A stretch of DNA of 64,000 nucleotides from Glandiceps talaboti. Its lineage: Eukaryota; Hemichordata; Enteropneusta; Spengelidae. The DNA lies in contig NC_135570.1 of NCBI RefSeq assembly GCF_964340395.1, positions 18,270,821 to 18,334,820 of the forward strand, in the 5' to 3' direction. Every line of letters begins with the position of its first letter. Position 1 is the first letter of the stretch. The position numbers were made by a program, and so were the translations under genes. This document shows positions 22,708-35,281 of this stretch, in pieces. The notes below the pieces were generated by a model. It did no database searches and was not told the DNA's origin. It saw only the letters and a program-made list of their open reading frames with translations.

Positions 22708-24374
22708 GGGAATATCATAGGCATCACCCAGCGTCTGTCTCTCTGTGTGGATGTGTGTGTAAACAACTTAAAGTCAAAAACTGCTGAACCGATTGCCATG
22801 ATATTTGGTGTATCCATTACCTTGGGTGTCTAGTTAGGAAATTGTTGAAATCAAAATGATCTTACCACGGGTTTGTGATTTGGGTCAAAAGATGTGATTT
22901 TTGGTCAAAAAACTACTGGGCAGATTGGTGCGAAATTTGGTGGGAACATTCTTAAGGGGGTGTAAAGTAAGATTTGTTCATGACATGATGATTCCATCAG
23001 TGATATGCAAATTAGGGCTAAAAATGTGTCTTTTTGTTTAAAAATCTATAATTCCAGAACTACTGAGCAGATTGGGCTGAAATTTAATGGGAATGCATTT
23101 AGGGATATGCAATTAGGTGTAAAAATGTTCATTTTTGGTCAAAAACATATATCTCAAAAAGTACTTGGTCAATGAGACTGAAACTTGGTGAGATGTTTCT
23201 GAAAGTGTTATTCTGCAAATTTTCTTAAAAACATGTTGACAAAATTGGCCCTTGCAACCATGACTACACCCTTAGTAACAACCAAATGGCAGTATATTTT
23301 GGTTAAATAACAACACCTTCTGGTAGGCAAGTGAGTAAACATTTGAAAAGGGTATGCAAATATCCCTATCAACCATGACCACGCCCATACTAACAGCCAA
23401 ACGGTCGTGTATTTCACAAAGATAACAACAGGGATTAATTGACAATTGAATAAACATTTAAAAAATGTATGTAAATTTGCCTAGCAACATGACCACGCCC
23501 ATAGCAACAACAAAATCATGTATATCGCAAAGATAACAGGAATTCGAAGACAAATGAATAAACATTCAAAAAATGTATGCAAATGTGCCTAGCAACAAGA
23601 CGACGCCCATAGCAACAGCCAAATGATCACATATATTGCGAAGATAACAACAGGGATTAATAGACAATTGAATAAATATTCAAAAAATGTATGTAACTTT
23701 GCATAGCAACAAGACCATGCCGAAAGCAACAGCCAAATGATCACGTATATTGCAAAGATAATATCAGGAATTCATACACAGGTGAACAAAAACATTAAAA
23801 AATGTGTGCAAATATATCTAGCAACATGACCTCGCCCATAGCAACAGCCAAATATCGCAAGATGTTGCTGAAAGCGCTATTCTGCAGATTTTCTTCAAAG
23901 CATTTTACCAAAGTTGGCCCGAGCAACCATGACCACGCCCTTGGCAACAATTAAATGGCAGTATATTTTGGTCAAATAACAACATCTGGTAGGCGAGTAA
24001 ACATTCAAAACATGTATGCAAATACCCTAGCAACCATGACCACGCCCATAGCAACAGCCAAATAATCATGTATATTGCAAAGATAAGAACAGGAATTGAG
24101 ACAACTGAATAAATATTCAAAAAATGTTTGCAAATGTCCTAGCAACAAGACCACGCCCATAGCAACAACCAAATGATCACATATATTCTGAAGATAACAA
24201 GAGGATCAATAGACAAATGAATAAACATTTAAAAATGAATGTAAATATGCCTAGTAACATAGTTGGATAGTCATTCAGCAAATGAACACCTATTGTTAGC
24301 ATGGACTAGCATGCATATGGATAAACATTTTAAAAACTGTACAGTTGTGCTACAACGCCACTGGTGGTATTTTT
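22708..24374 (+). mobile_element. HINE-like element, family A, copy 2 (5' truncated)
   Basis: Starts inside the (TG)n region, directly after family B copy 2. It carries the AACAACTTAAAGTCAAAAAC block and about eight ~113-bp units with GACCACGCCCATAGCAACAG. It ends with ACAGTTGTGCT and the CGCCACTGGTGG hairpin before a T run. The 5' hairpin is missing. Confidence 0.75.
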
Positions 24375-24713
24375 ATTGCATTAAAATAACTTTTCATTTT
24401 TATTTTGCAGAAAATGCCAAAGAAGAAAAATTGATAGAAGGCAACTGTGAAAAAAAAAGTGTGTGTTCTCATTTGTAATTTGATAATTCTGTGAATCAGT
24501 GATCAGTAACTTTCAAAGTTGACATGCAGGAGGACTTTTCAATTACATAAAATTTCATTTCTCTATTTCATAATCATGCCAAACCAGAATTATAAAACAA
24601 TCTATTAATATCCAAACTAACTAAGGAGCCTCAAACTGGTGAACTTACAATGAAACCTTTCACTATGACCTTGACGCATTTCAATCTGAATCCTCCCAAG
24701 TCCATGTATTTTT

Positions 24714-26106
24714 AGTCCCCGCCGGGACGGGGACTTATGGATTGGGTTCCGTATGTCCGTGCGTCCGTCCGTCCGCAGCCGTTTCTCGGAGATGCCTGGA
24801 CCGATTTTTTTCAAACTTGGTACAGGGGCAACATACAATGGCATACATATGCACGTCAATTTGTTTCATGATACGATCCAATATGGCCGCCTAGCAGCCA
24901 TTTTGTTTGCAAATTTCCCCTGTCTAAAGCCATAACTCAGACATGCTTGAACAGATCTCATTCAAAGTTGGTATTAGGACAGTGTTCTATGGCATATATG
25001 TGCATATTCATTGTTGTCATGATACGATCCAATATGGCCGCCTGGCAGCCATTTTGTTTGTGAATTTTCATGTCCAAAGCCATAACTCAGACATGCTTGA
25101 ACAGATCTCATTCAAAGTTGTTATTAGTACAGTTTTCTATGACATACGTATGCATATACATTTTCATTGTGATACGATCCAATATGGCTGCCTGGCAGCC
25201 ATTTTGTTTGCGAATTTTCCATGTCCAAAGCCATAACTCAGACATGCTTGAACAGATCTCATTCAAAGCTGGCATTAGGACAGTTTTCTATGACATACGT
25301 ATGCATCTACATTTTCATTGTGATACGATCCAATATGGCTGCCTGGCAGCCATTTTGTTTGCGAATTTTCCATGTCCAAAGCCAAACTCAGACATGCTTG
25401 AACAGATCTCATTCAAAGTTGGTATTATGACAGTGTTCTATGACATACATGTGCATATTCATTGTTGTTGTGATACGATCCAATATGGCCGCCTGGCAGC
25501 CATTTTGTTTGCGATTTTTCTATGTCCAAAGCCATAACTCAGACATGCTTGAACAGATCTCATTCAAAGTTGGTATTAGGACAGTGTTCTATGACATACA
25601 TGTGCATATCCATTTTCGTCGTGATTCGATCCAATATGGCTGCCTGGCAGCCATTTTGTTAGTGAATTTTCCATGTCCAAAGCCATAACTCAGACATGCT
25701 TGAACGGATCTCATTCAAAGTTGGTATTAGGACAGTGTTCTATGACATACATATGCATATTCATTGTTGTTGTGATACAATCCAATATGGCTGCCTGGCA
25801 GCCATTTTGTTTACGATTTTTCTATGTCCAAAGCCATAACTCAGACATGCTTGAACAGATCTCATTCAAAGTTGGTATTAGGACAGTGTTCTATGACATA
25901 CATGTGCATATCCATTTTCGTTGTGATACAATCCCCCATACCCGACTCATCCTTTATTGTTGTAGGCATGTTCCATGTCCAACAAGCAGACACAACATAT
26001 CTAAGTCTGTTTGATTTAGGTTCACAAGTGTTGTTGCATGATCAGAGTAGTGATAATTCCTTAAAACCCAATCATAGCGGGGACTATATCATTCTCAATG
26101 ACTTGT
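24714..26106 (+). mobile_element. HINE-like element, family B, full copy
   Basis: Best copy of the family. The 5' end AGTCCCCGCCGGGACGGGG forms a hairpin (AGTCCCCG/CGGGGACT) after a T run. A (GTCC)n tract follows. Seven tandem units start at ACATGCTTGA 24941, 25091, 25242, 25392, 25543, 25694 and 25845 (150-151 bp apart). The 3' end has GCGGGGACTA, the inverted copy of the 5' end, then GTCAATTCTCAATGAC-type hairpin sequence (here ATCATTCTCAATGAC) and TTGTT. No long ORF, so the element is non-autonomous. Confidence 0.8.
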
Positions 26107-26640
26107 TGTATTTACTTTGAAGGAATAGGTTAATTAAACATCAAATACCTAAATTTTACTAAAATGAACGTGTAATAAGTTTTTTGTTTGACATTACATT
26201 GGAAAAAATAAAATATTACTGTAAATGAACAACTGAAATGTGGATGCCTACATGTCTATGATGAATGGGTGTATGTATGTTAATGCATTAGAATACTCCA
26301 CACACAACTCCACAGTGAGTGAGATATCCCACAATTCAGCCTGTTTTGTATGCTCAGACATTGAATTTAGAACCATGGCAAGTTTCCCAGTGTACAGAAT
26401 AATGTGGTAGATTTTGTAACCATATAATTAGTGTCGTTATAGCCTCTGATTGCTCACTTCGACATGGAAAACATCTTATGGCATGGTCATGATCATGTAT
26501 TCAATCATAGATTCATGTAGCCTACATGTATAAGCTGACATTGTAACATACAGTTGGTGATATTCAAATTAGGGGTGAAAATAGAATTTTTGTAAAGTGA
26601 TGACTATAATATAAAAGTACAATATTTTACCAACTCTCTC
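26107..26640. other. no recognised feature
   Basis: AT-rich intronic DNA without ORF, inverted repeat or tandem repeat. Confidence 0.5.
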
Positions 26641-26641
26641 T

Positions 26642-27070
26642 AGTTTTTTTTAATGTACCTAGCAACAAGACCACACCCATAGCAACATCCAAATGATCAC
26701 ATAAATTGTGAAGATAAGAGGATTAATAGACAAATAAATAAACATCAAAAATGTATGCAAATGTGCCTAGCAACAAGACCACGCCCATAGCAACAGCCAA
26801 ATGATCATGTGTAATTTGCAAAGATAATATCAGGAATTCATACACAGTGAACAAAAACATTCAAAAATGTGTGCAAATATATCTAGCAACATGACCATGC
26901 CCATAGCAACAGCCAAATGATCGTGTATATCGCAAAGATAGCAATATGGTTGGATAGGCAACTGGATAGTCATTTAGCAAATGAACTCTGATTATTAGCA
27001 TGGACTAGCATATGGATAAACATTTTTAAAAACTGTACAGTTGAGTTACAACACTATTGGCAGTATTTTT
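26642..27070 (+). mobile_element. HINE-like element, family A, 3' fragment
   Basis: Three to four ~113-bp units, then ACTGTACAGTTGAGTTACAA and the hairpin region CACTATTGGCAGTA. The terminal repeat differs from the consensus at one base. It is followed by a decayed family B unit at 27075-27200 (CAGACATGTCTGAGCAGATC). Confidence 0.7.
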
Positions 27071-27233
27071 TTCATGTCTGGAGCCATTTGGCAGACATGT
27101 CTGAGCAGATCAATTTCAGTCAATCATGGTGTAAGGAATATGTAATATGTCAATATAAGAATGAGGACAGCTAGTGTACTTAGTATTAGGTGCATATGCA
27201 TGTTAATTTGTGATTGCACCTATCATAGACAAG

Positions 27234-27526
27234 AAGTGTTACAATCCAAACAGGGATCAACAGCTCCCAAACAGCTCAACAAAATTGACGAAGTTCAAGC
27301 TGGTTTTCGTAGGGGATATTCAACCATTGATAATGTCTTTATTTTGCAATCCATGATCCAGAAATATTTAACATTGAAGAAAGGAAAGTTCTATTGTGTG
27401 TTTGTTGACTTCGCAAAGGCCTTTGATAAGGTAGAGTTACAAAGGTTGTGGTATATTTAGCACAACTGAACTGAGGTTCAGTAGTGCTATAGGGATCGCC
27501 CGGCATCTGTCTGTCTGTCTGTCGTC

Positions 27527-27576
<50 letters not shown>

Positions 27577-30500
27577 TAAACAACTTAAAGTCAAAAACTG
27601 CTGAACCGATTGCCATGATATTTGGTGGGTCCATTACCTTGGGTGTCTAGTTGGGAAATTGTTCAAATCAAAATGATCGCATCACAGGTGTGTGATTTGG
27701 GTCAAAAAATGTGATTTTTGGTCAAAAAACTTAAACTCAGAAACTACTGGGCAGATTGGTGCGAAATTTGGTGGGAAGATTCTTTAGGGGGTGTAAAGTA
27801 AGATTTGTTCATGACATGATGATTCCATCAGTGATATGCAAATTAGGGCTAAAAATGTGTCTTTTTGGTTAAAAATCTATAATTCCAAAACTACTGAGCA
27901 GATTGGGCTGAAATTTGATGGGGATGCATCTAGGGATGTATGGACGAAGATATATTAAGCATACAATGATTCCATGAGTGATATGCAAATTAGGTGTAAG
28001 AATGTTCAGTTTTGGTCAAAAACTTATATCTCAAAAAGTACTTGGTCAATGAGTCTGAAACTTGGCGAGATGTTTCTGAAACTGTTATTCTGCAGATTTT
28101 CTTCAAAATATTTTGACAAAATTGGCCCTAGCGACCATGACCACACCCTTTAGCAACAACCAAATGGCAGTATATTTTGGTCAAATAACAACATCTGGTA
28201 GGCAAGTGAGTAAACATTCAAAAAATGTGTGCAAATACCCTAGCAACCATGACCACGCCCATAGCAACAGCCAAACAGTGGTGTATTTCACAAAGATAAC
28301 AACAGGGTTTAATAGACAATTGAATAAACATTCAAAAAATGTATGTAAATTTGCATAGCAACAAGACCACACCCATAGCAACAGCCAAATAATCACGTAT
28401 TTTGCAAAGATAACAGGAATAGAAAGACAAATGAATAAACATTCAAAAAATGTATACAAATACCCTAGTAACCATGACCACACCCATGGCAACAGCCAAA
28501 CGGTGGTGTATTTCACAAAGATAACAATGGGGTTTAATAGACAAATGAATAAACATTCAAAAAATGTATGCAAATACCCTAGTAACCATGACCACGCCCA
28601 TAGCAACAGCCAAACGGTGGTGTATTTCACAAAGATAACAATGGGGTTTAATAGACAATTGAATAAACATTCAAAAAATGTATTTAAATTTGCCTAGCAA
28701 CAAGACCATGCCCATAGCAACAGCCAAATGATCACGTGTATTGCAAAGACAATATCAGGAATTCATACACACGTGAACAAAAACATACATAAATGTATGC
28801 AAATATATCTAACAACGTGACCACGCCCATAGCAACAGCCAAATGATAGCATTTATCGTAAAGATAGCAACATGGTTGGATAGGCAACTGGATAGTTATT
28901 CAGCAAATGAACACCTATTGTTAGCATGGACTAGCATATGGATAAACATTCAAAACTGCACAGTTGTGCTACAACGCCATTGGCGGTATTTTTTACATAA
29001 AGGTGGGGTTAATGATAAATGTTTAGTATTTTAAAGAGTATATATTGTAATGTTAAGTCTTGTGTGAGGACACCAAATGGTTGTACAGAAAGGTTGTATG
29101 ATAAGTCCTCATTACAGAATCAAGCCATTAGCTACAGAAGGGGGTTTTCTTATCTCTCTTATCACTGAATAATGTTTGCTGGCAATATTTACAAATATGA
29201 TAAAGCACTATTACATAACACATCAGGCAAAGCTAAGCTCAATATCTAAGTGTGAAGCCCCTAATGTCATATCAGTTGTTATCAGTTTTACTTGAACTGC
29301 TAATGCAAAGAATCCATCATGTTTTCTTTTTTCCTTTTTCATAAATGAACTTGCAATTGTAGTACAGAAATCTGGACACAGAGGTATTCAACTTACACCT
29401 GATTTAGTCAAATTATTTTGTCTATTTTTAGCTGACAATGTTGCCTTGTTTTCAGATAGCATTGTTGGACTTCAGAGATTGTTAAATGTTTTAAGTAGTT
29501 ATTGCGACCGGTGAAAAATGTGTGTAAAGTTGTCTAAAACAAAAATTGCCGTCTTTAAAGCTAGAGGGTATATTTCACAGAAGGAGAATTGGGTTTTTAA
29601 TGGATAAAAACTTGAAGTGGTCTGCTATTATAAATATCTTGAAATTTTACTGTCATGTAGACTGAAATGGGCTGAAGCAACTAAACTACTGGCACAATAG
29701 GGCAGAAAGGTTCTTTTTGCTACAATGAGAAAAGTGGGGGAAATCAAGCCATTGCCTTACAATGTTTTCAAAATATTTGATTCTATGATTTTACCAATTT
29801 TAATTTATAGTTCTGAGGTTTGGGGATTTCAATCCTACATATTACTTGAACGAGTTCAGTACCTTGCATGTAAAATTAGGAGTCTCTAACAGTGCACCAA
29901 ATAGTGCCATTCTGGGAAAATGCGGAAGATACCCTATTTTCCTGCATACTGCAAAAAGGTGTATTAAGTATTGGGCCAAGTTAATTACTATGCCAAACTA
30001 CAGGTACCCCAGAAAGTGTTATGATATGCTCCTAAATATTGAATATTCTAAAATGTAAATTCTCGATGCACTTGGGTGACTGAAGTTAAAAATTTATTGT
30101 TCTTGTGTAACTTGCAAGATGCCTGGCAAGTATAGGAAATAGGTGGTGTACAAAATTTTGTTGATGCTTTTAATATTAGATTTAGATCATATTTATTAAG
30201 TGTATGGCGTACTGACATTTCAGTGTTAGATAAATTAGATACATATAGAAATTTTAAGTTCTTGCTTCAACCAGAAAAATACTTTACAACAGTAAGAATT
30301 GCTAGTCATAGGACAATGCTAGCACGTTTTAGATGTTCGTCTCATTGTTTGTATATTGAGACAGGAAAAAGACAAGGTATTAATAGAGCTGACCATATTG
30401 TATACTTTGCAATTCAAATGAAATCGCAGACGAATACCATTTCCTATTGAAATGTCAATTTTTTGCAAACCATAGGTCAAAATACATCCTGCTATATTTT

Positions 30501-30598
30501 TATCAGCCGCGATTCTTTGAAAAGTTTACTCAACTGTTATCATCTGATCAATCAACTCAATTACAGAGACTAGCAGCCTTTATTTATCATCAGTAAAT
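27234..30598 (+). mobile_element. L2/CR1-like LINE split by a HINE-like element
   Basis: 27234-27458 codes RT finger and motif A (QAGFRRGYSTIDNVF, FVDFAKAFDKV). The LINE resumes at about 28993 after family A copy 3. From about 29347 it reads INELAIVVQKSGHRGIQL, a decayed catalytic box (LADN in place of F/YADD), KLSKTKIAVFKARG, IYSSEVWGF and, near the end, RFRCSSHCLYIETGK and FFEKFTQLLSS. Another ~200-bp non-LINE segment lies at about 29120-29330. Many stops and frameshifts are present. Confidence 0.75.
27459..28992 (+). mobile_element. HINE-like element, family A, full copy 3 (inside LINE)
   Basis: The 5' hairpin AGCACAACTGAAC/GTTCAGTAGTGCT is perfect but for one mismatch. Then come (CTGT)n/(TG)n, the AACAACTTAAAGTCAAAAAC block and about six ~113-bp units (28120-28860). 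It ends with CAGTTGTGCT (28961-28970), then the CGCC-ATT-GGCG hairpin and TATTTTTT. The LINE flanks read GGTATATTT on the left and TTTACATAAAGG on the right. Insertion was between T residues, without a detectable target duplication. Confidence 0.8.
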
Positions 30599-30726
30599 GT
30601 AAACACAGGAAGTTGTTTCTGGGCCATGTGTTCTAAATATAAACTGCTATACATTGAAAGTAGTTTAGCAATATGCCTAGTAAACAAAGTAGTAATCTAC
30701 TGCCAGGTTTGAACTGCAGCGTGTAC

Positions 30727-30772
30727 CACGAAGTCTCTGCTGGCGCGCTTTGATTTTGATAGTTTGATACAA
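30727..30772. repeat. short dispersed repeat shared with 40256-40311
   Basis: CACGAAGTCTCTGCTGGCGC, then GCTTTGATTTTGATAGTTTG. A close copy lies at 40256-40311. The rest of 30599-30867 is not recognised. Confidence 0.6.
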
Positions 30773-31479
30773 TATTCCTTCATCCTAAATAAGAATGAAA
30801 ACTTCGTTGACACCATGCAAACGTCAAACTCTTTGTCGGACTTCGCAACAATAGCCCCTTTCCCTAACAATACTACGGCGGCCCACAGGTGACAGACGAA
30901 AACTAAATTTGTGCTATAAATAATTGATTTTTGAGGGCAAAATATTTAATAAAAGGATAACACTTTTATTTCATACGACAAAACATTAATTTCTTGGGTC
31001 AATATAGAAATATCAAAGCAAAAAACTACAATTTCTGTGACAAATAAATTCTTTTTACGGAGCAGAAAATTAATTTGCGAAACGAAAACTTTTATTCGTG
31101 TGGCCCAACCTTTATTTTCGAGTGATAACATTTAAGTTGCGGGATAAAATGTAAATGTCAAGCCGGAATATGAATTTAAGTCCCTTACAATCTTATACTC
31201 TGACTGCAGAAACAACATTTGTCACCATACAACCTCCTTTTCTAATCGACGAGATTTACTTAACACAGGATGCAACATTAATGTTTGGGGACGAAACATT
31301 AATACGCGAGGACAAAACTTTCTTTTTGCTCGACGGAAGTTGGACTGCATGACGGAAATTGATTATATATCCCACAATCCTCGGCACACTCTTGGCGGCT
31401 ATTTCAACTTCGCGACCAGCACTATATCTGATCATGTCAAGTGGTAAACACATCAATTGTTTCCAGTGTATAATTTTTT

Positions 31480-31495
31480 TCTCTGCCTGCCTGCC

Positions 31496-31546
<51 letters not shown>

Positions 31547-31548
31547 TC
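31480..31548. repeat. (CTGT)n microsatellite at inner end of left arm
   Basis: CTGC and then CTGT repeats. The mirror tract in the right arm is (CAGA)n at 33962-34013. Confidence 0.9.
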
Positions 31549-32450
31549 AATTCAATTCAATTCAATAAATTTATTATCCGGAAATTTGTCTTTCGGCTCA
31601 AAACACAATTTACAATCAATTTACACAAGTACAATATATACATATACATACAGTGAGTTTAAAAGGACTTTACAGTGAGTTTAAAATAGACACAGCTGTT
31701 GGAACGAACGATTTTTTAAAAAGGTTTTTCCTTGTAAGAGGCATTCTGTGACGGCGACCAGATGGGAGCTTTAATAGTGAAAGAATTATGCAAGGTGTGC
31801 ATATAATCGTTGACTACTTTCTGGGCGTTCCTGTTAACTGCAGTATGATAATGACATGCCAGTGTTGTTTGACGACAGCCAATGATCTTCTCTGCTGTAA
31901 TCACAATACGACAAAGTTTATTCTTGTTTTTAACCGTGAGATTACCATACCAAAAGATTATATTGAAAGTCAAAACACTTTCAATAATATATCTATACAC
32001 TAATTGCAGCACGTTCTGACTGACATCGAATGACTTTAATTTCCTAAGGTGATATAGTCTCTGTTGAGCTTTTTTCGCAATATAGTCTGTGTTTTCGGCA
32101 AAAGAGAGCTTGCCATCGAGAATTGACCCAAGGTATTTGAAACTAGTAACAACTTCAACAGAGTCTCCATTCATTGATACAGGTGTAAATTGGTCAGTTA
32201 CTTTATGTGCTACAACTAATATTTTGTTTTTGAAACATTCATTTCTAAAAAGCTGTCTTTACACCAATTCTTTAAAATATTCAGCTAAAGAGCTTCATCA
32301 AGTAACAGACCAACAAGTGCCATGTCATCGGCAAATTTAAACAGACAACTTATTGCAGAATTACATCTCATGTGATCAGTATAAATTGAAAATAATGTTG
32401 GTGACAACACGCAACCTTGGGAAGCACCAGCATTCAGTACAATTTGATCT
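31549..32450 (-). mobile_element. L2-like LINE fragment inside element 1
   Basis: The minus strand reads motif B GASQGCVLSPTLF and motif C FADDMALVG (32440-32290). After a frameshift it continues with an open frame at 31716-32174: VVTSFKYLGSILDGKLSF, KKAQQRLYHLRKLKSFDV, ESVLTFNIIFWYGNLTVKNK. This thumb and connection region is typical of jockey/L2-like LINEs. A short SFVPTAVSILNSL tail follows in another frame. The 3' end is AATAAATTTATTGAATTGAA, with (GAATT)n. Everything 5' of motif B is missing. Confidence 0.85.
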
Positions 32451-33700
32451 AATCACCAACTTTCAATCACACGCAAAACATGTACTATCAAAAGGCCATG
32501 ATGTATTGTGATGTATGCTCCCAATATAAGAAATTGATGTCAAAAATGAGATTTTCAATTTCCATGGGGATAATGGACTCCAACTTTTGAAAAGACAATT
32601 AATATAAGCACCAGTCCTTAAAAAGTTAAAATTGTGTTACAATACACATCAATGACGCTATTGTATATTTTCTCAGTTTAGTCGCCTGGTGGCGCTGTTC
32701 ACGCTGCAAACTATAGCATCTTTTCTTGATTCTATTTATTGCTAAAATGAATACTTTGAAACCGACATTTTTCGATGTTTAGCCAAGTAAGCTTATTCTT
32801 CAATATATCATGAATTACTTAAGAGATGCCTCCTACATGCAATGAAATCAAAAGATTCCGTAAACAAAATCCCTTGGAAAAAAGGAAGTTTCATCAAGAT
32901 CTATAATTGAGATTCACCCATTTGTTTTTATGTATTCATATCGTTTCTACTTTGCCCACGTTAACACACAACCAAAACTTTAAAAGGTACTTATAGGACG
33001 AAGTGTCATTTACAATGTACTGATTACTGGTTTTATTTATGGACATTGAAAAAACACTTTTTAATTGCTATGGATTCACGCGGCATTTTGACTTCTAAAA
33101 CAAAACACGGGGGTGATTATTATGTTTGCGCGATTGTCATGTTGCAGGAACCCGTGCCATCAGATTTATTATACCCACATGTATGTCCTTCATCTCAAAT
33201 GCCAAATGTTTACAAGATCTTTGTGGAACTTTAAAGCGTCCTCTTAATCATTGGGTTGGGTAATGTCACGGCTATTCATCACATAAGGCTACGGTTAGAA
33301 TGTACGGCAGGGAGGAGGGGGGGGAAGAAAATATTTTGGTCAAAAGAATTTCGTAGGCCCCCCCATAATTTTCGTAACCCGCGACACATTTTAATATGTG
33401 TAATTATGACCCACCCCCACTTCCGTACAACTATATGGTACACTGCATTATAATAAAAGTGACAATCGACTTCAGCGTCCATACATTACAATATAAGATT
33501 TAAAATTTCATTACCCAAATAGATGCAACAAAATGTCTTACATTGGGCTGTAACCTACACTTTGAAATGCTTGGCCAGCAGGGTTTTTTCTTTCAATTTT
33601 GATTTGGGTAGAAACAGCATCACCCATGATAGCTTGTGGGGAGGGTATCGGAGGGGTTCCTCTCCCACAGTGTGCTTTAAATTTTTATGATAACGGATGA
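32451..33700. other. centre of element 1, no recognised gene
   Basis: Short frames only. 33300-33420 is G/C-run rich. The 62-codon frame at 33046 has no family resemblance. Confidence 0.45.
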
Positions 33701-33707
33701 TAAAGAT

Positions 33708-33756
<49 letters not shown>

Positions 33757-34013
33757 GGACAGCCAGCCAGTCAGCCATACATACACACATACATACATAC
33801 ATACATACATAAACACATACAGCCAGTCAGAAGAGACAGACAGACAGAGATAGAGACAGGCAGACAGACATACAGAGGGGGAGACATACATACATACACA
33901 CACATACAGCCAGACATACAGACAGAAGAGACAGACAGACATACAGACAGACAGAGATAGAGACAGGCAGACAGACAGACAGACAGACAGACAGGCAGGC
34001 AGGCAGGCAGAGA
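33708..34013. repeat. (GA)n, (ACAT)n and (CAGA)n compound microsatellite
   Basis: GA repeats at 33712-33753, then CATA and CAGA mixtures up to the inner end of the right arm. The long frames on both strands here are low-complexity artefacts. Confidence 0.9.
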
Positions 34014-34879
34014 AAAAAATTATACACTGGAAACAATTGATGTGTTTACCACTTGACATGATCAGATATAGTGCTGGTCGCGAAGTTGAAATAGCCGCCA
34101 AGAGTGTGCCGAGGATTGTGGGATATATAATCAATTTCCGTCATGCAGTCCAACTTCCGTCAAGCAAAAAGAAAGTTTTGTCCTCGCGTATTAATGTTTC
34201 GTCCCCAAACATTAATGTTGCATCCTGTGTTAAGTAAATCTCGTCGATTAGAAAAGGAGGTTGTATGGTGACAAATGTTGTTTCTGCAGTCAGAGTATAA
34301 GATTGTAAGGGACTTAAATTCATATTCCGGCTTGACATTTACATTTTATCCCGCAACTTAAATGTTATCACTCGAAAATAAAGGTTGGGCCACACGAATA
34401 AAAGTTTTCGTTTCGCAAATTAATTTTCTGCGCCGTAAAAAGAATTTATTTGTCACAGAAATTGTAGTTTTTTGCTTTGATATTTCTATATTGACCCAAG
34501 AAATTAATGTTTTGTCGTATGAAATAAAAGTGTTATCCTTTTATTAAATATTTTGCCCTCAAAAATCAATTATTTATAGCACAAATTTAGTTTTCGTCTG
34601 TCACCTATGGGCCACCGTACAATACAGTGTATATGTGTGCCATTCACACATTGCACTCGCCCCCTTCATTTCTGTGATTTCGACAGGTACGGAATGCCGA
34701 CATACCAATGGTGTCCCTTTTCAATGCATACCGACAATCCCTGGGTGACAATCGTCATACCACCCTATCATAACTCACAAAATGTTGTCAAAATTATCAG
34801 GGCCCAGGTTCTATGGGGGCCCGTTCTGGTCACAATTATGTAGTAATAATGAAACTACTGCCGTAATTAATATTATGTA

Positions 34880-35090
34880 TTTCTTTAATTACTTAAATGT
34901 GTTTTGATTAATTTTATGTAGTCTTGAATTAATTGTATGCATTCCTGGAATTAATTTCATGTAGTCTAGAATTAACTTTATGTATGTGCCGAATTATTTT
35001 TATTTGTCCTGAATTAATTTTTTGTATGTGCTGAATTAATTTTGTGTATGTCCCAAATTAATTTTGCGTATGTGTCAAATTAATTTTGCT
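34880..35090. repeat. AATTAAT array, left arm of element 2
   Basis: About ten units of the type AATTAATTTTGTGTATGTSC. It is the inverted counterpart of 39040-39590. Confidence 0.85.
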
Positions 35091-35281
35091 CCTACGATCC
35101 TTTGCGCGAGATTTCTTATTCAAAATGACGGCCCGCAGCTCGCAGTCGGTGGTGCTCAGCGGGTACGCGGGTTGTCATTCGAGAAAGGAATCAAGGAGGA
35201 TTCTGCCAATTTTTGCTCAGCTGTTCGAGTTTTTCTGTCTCCCCTGAATTTAGGATCGACAGACGACCTAGAATAAATTTA

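Larger units (their letters stand above)
30874..34619. mobile_element. 3.7-kb long-inverted-repeat element, 6-bp target duplication (element 1)
   Basis: The termini TACGGCGGCCCACAGGTGAC and GTCACCTATGGGCCACCGTA are inverted. CAATAC flanks both ends exactly (30868-30873 and 34620-34625). Arms of about 660 bp (30874-31540 and 33955-34619) are nearly identical; the Cys/Leu-type short frames in one arm recur word for word in the other. Each arm is an array of degenerate ~27-bp units with ACAAAAC.TTAATTT, and ends inward in a (CTGT)n/(CAGA)n tract. The 2.4-kb centre holds a LINE fragment and no transposase was recognised. Confidence 0.85.

Noticed and set aside
24714-26076. Family B as an ordinary TIR DNA transposon ending at GCGGGGACTA
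   Set aside because: Conserved sequence continues past this point in all copies (hairpin GTCATTCTCAATGAC and TTGTT), and no target duplication fits.
24753-26120. Series of 60-155-codon frames with MLEQISFKVGIRTVFYD
   Set aside because: They arise from the 151-bp tandem units of family B elements and recur wherever the unit occurs, in changing frames and cut by stops.
28113-28697. Frames with repeated NKHSKNVCKYPSNHDH on + and WLLLWAWSWLLGYLHTFFEC on -
   Set aside because: They are readings of the ~113-bp units of family A. The apparent membrane-protein look on the minus strand is a composition effect.
33685-34134. 149-codon minus-strand frame (Cys/Leu/Ser rich)
   Set aside because: It is a translation of the (CAGA)n, (CATA)n and (GA)n tract next to an inverted-repeat arm.
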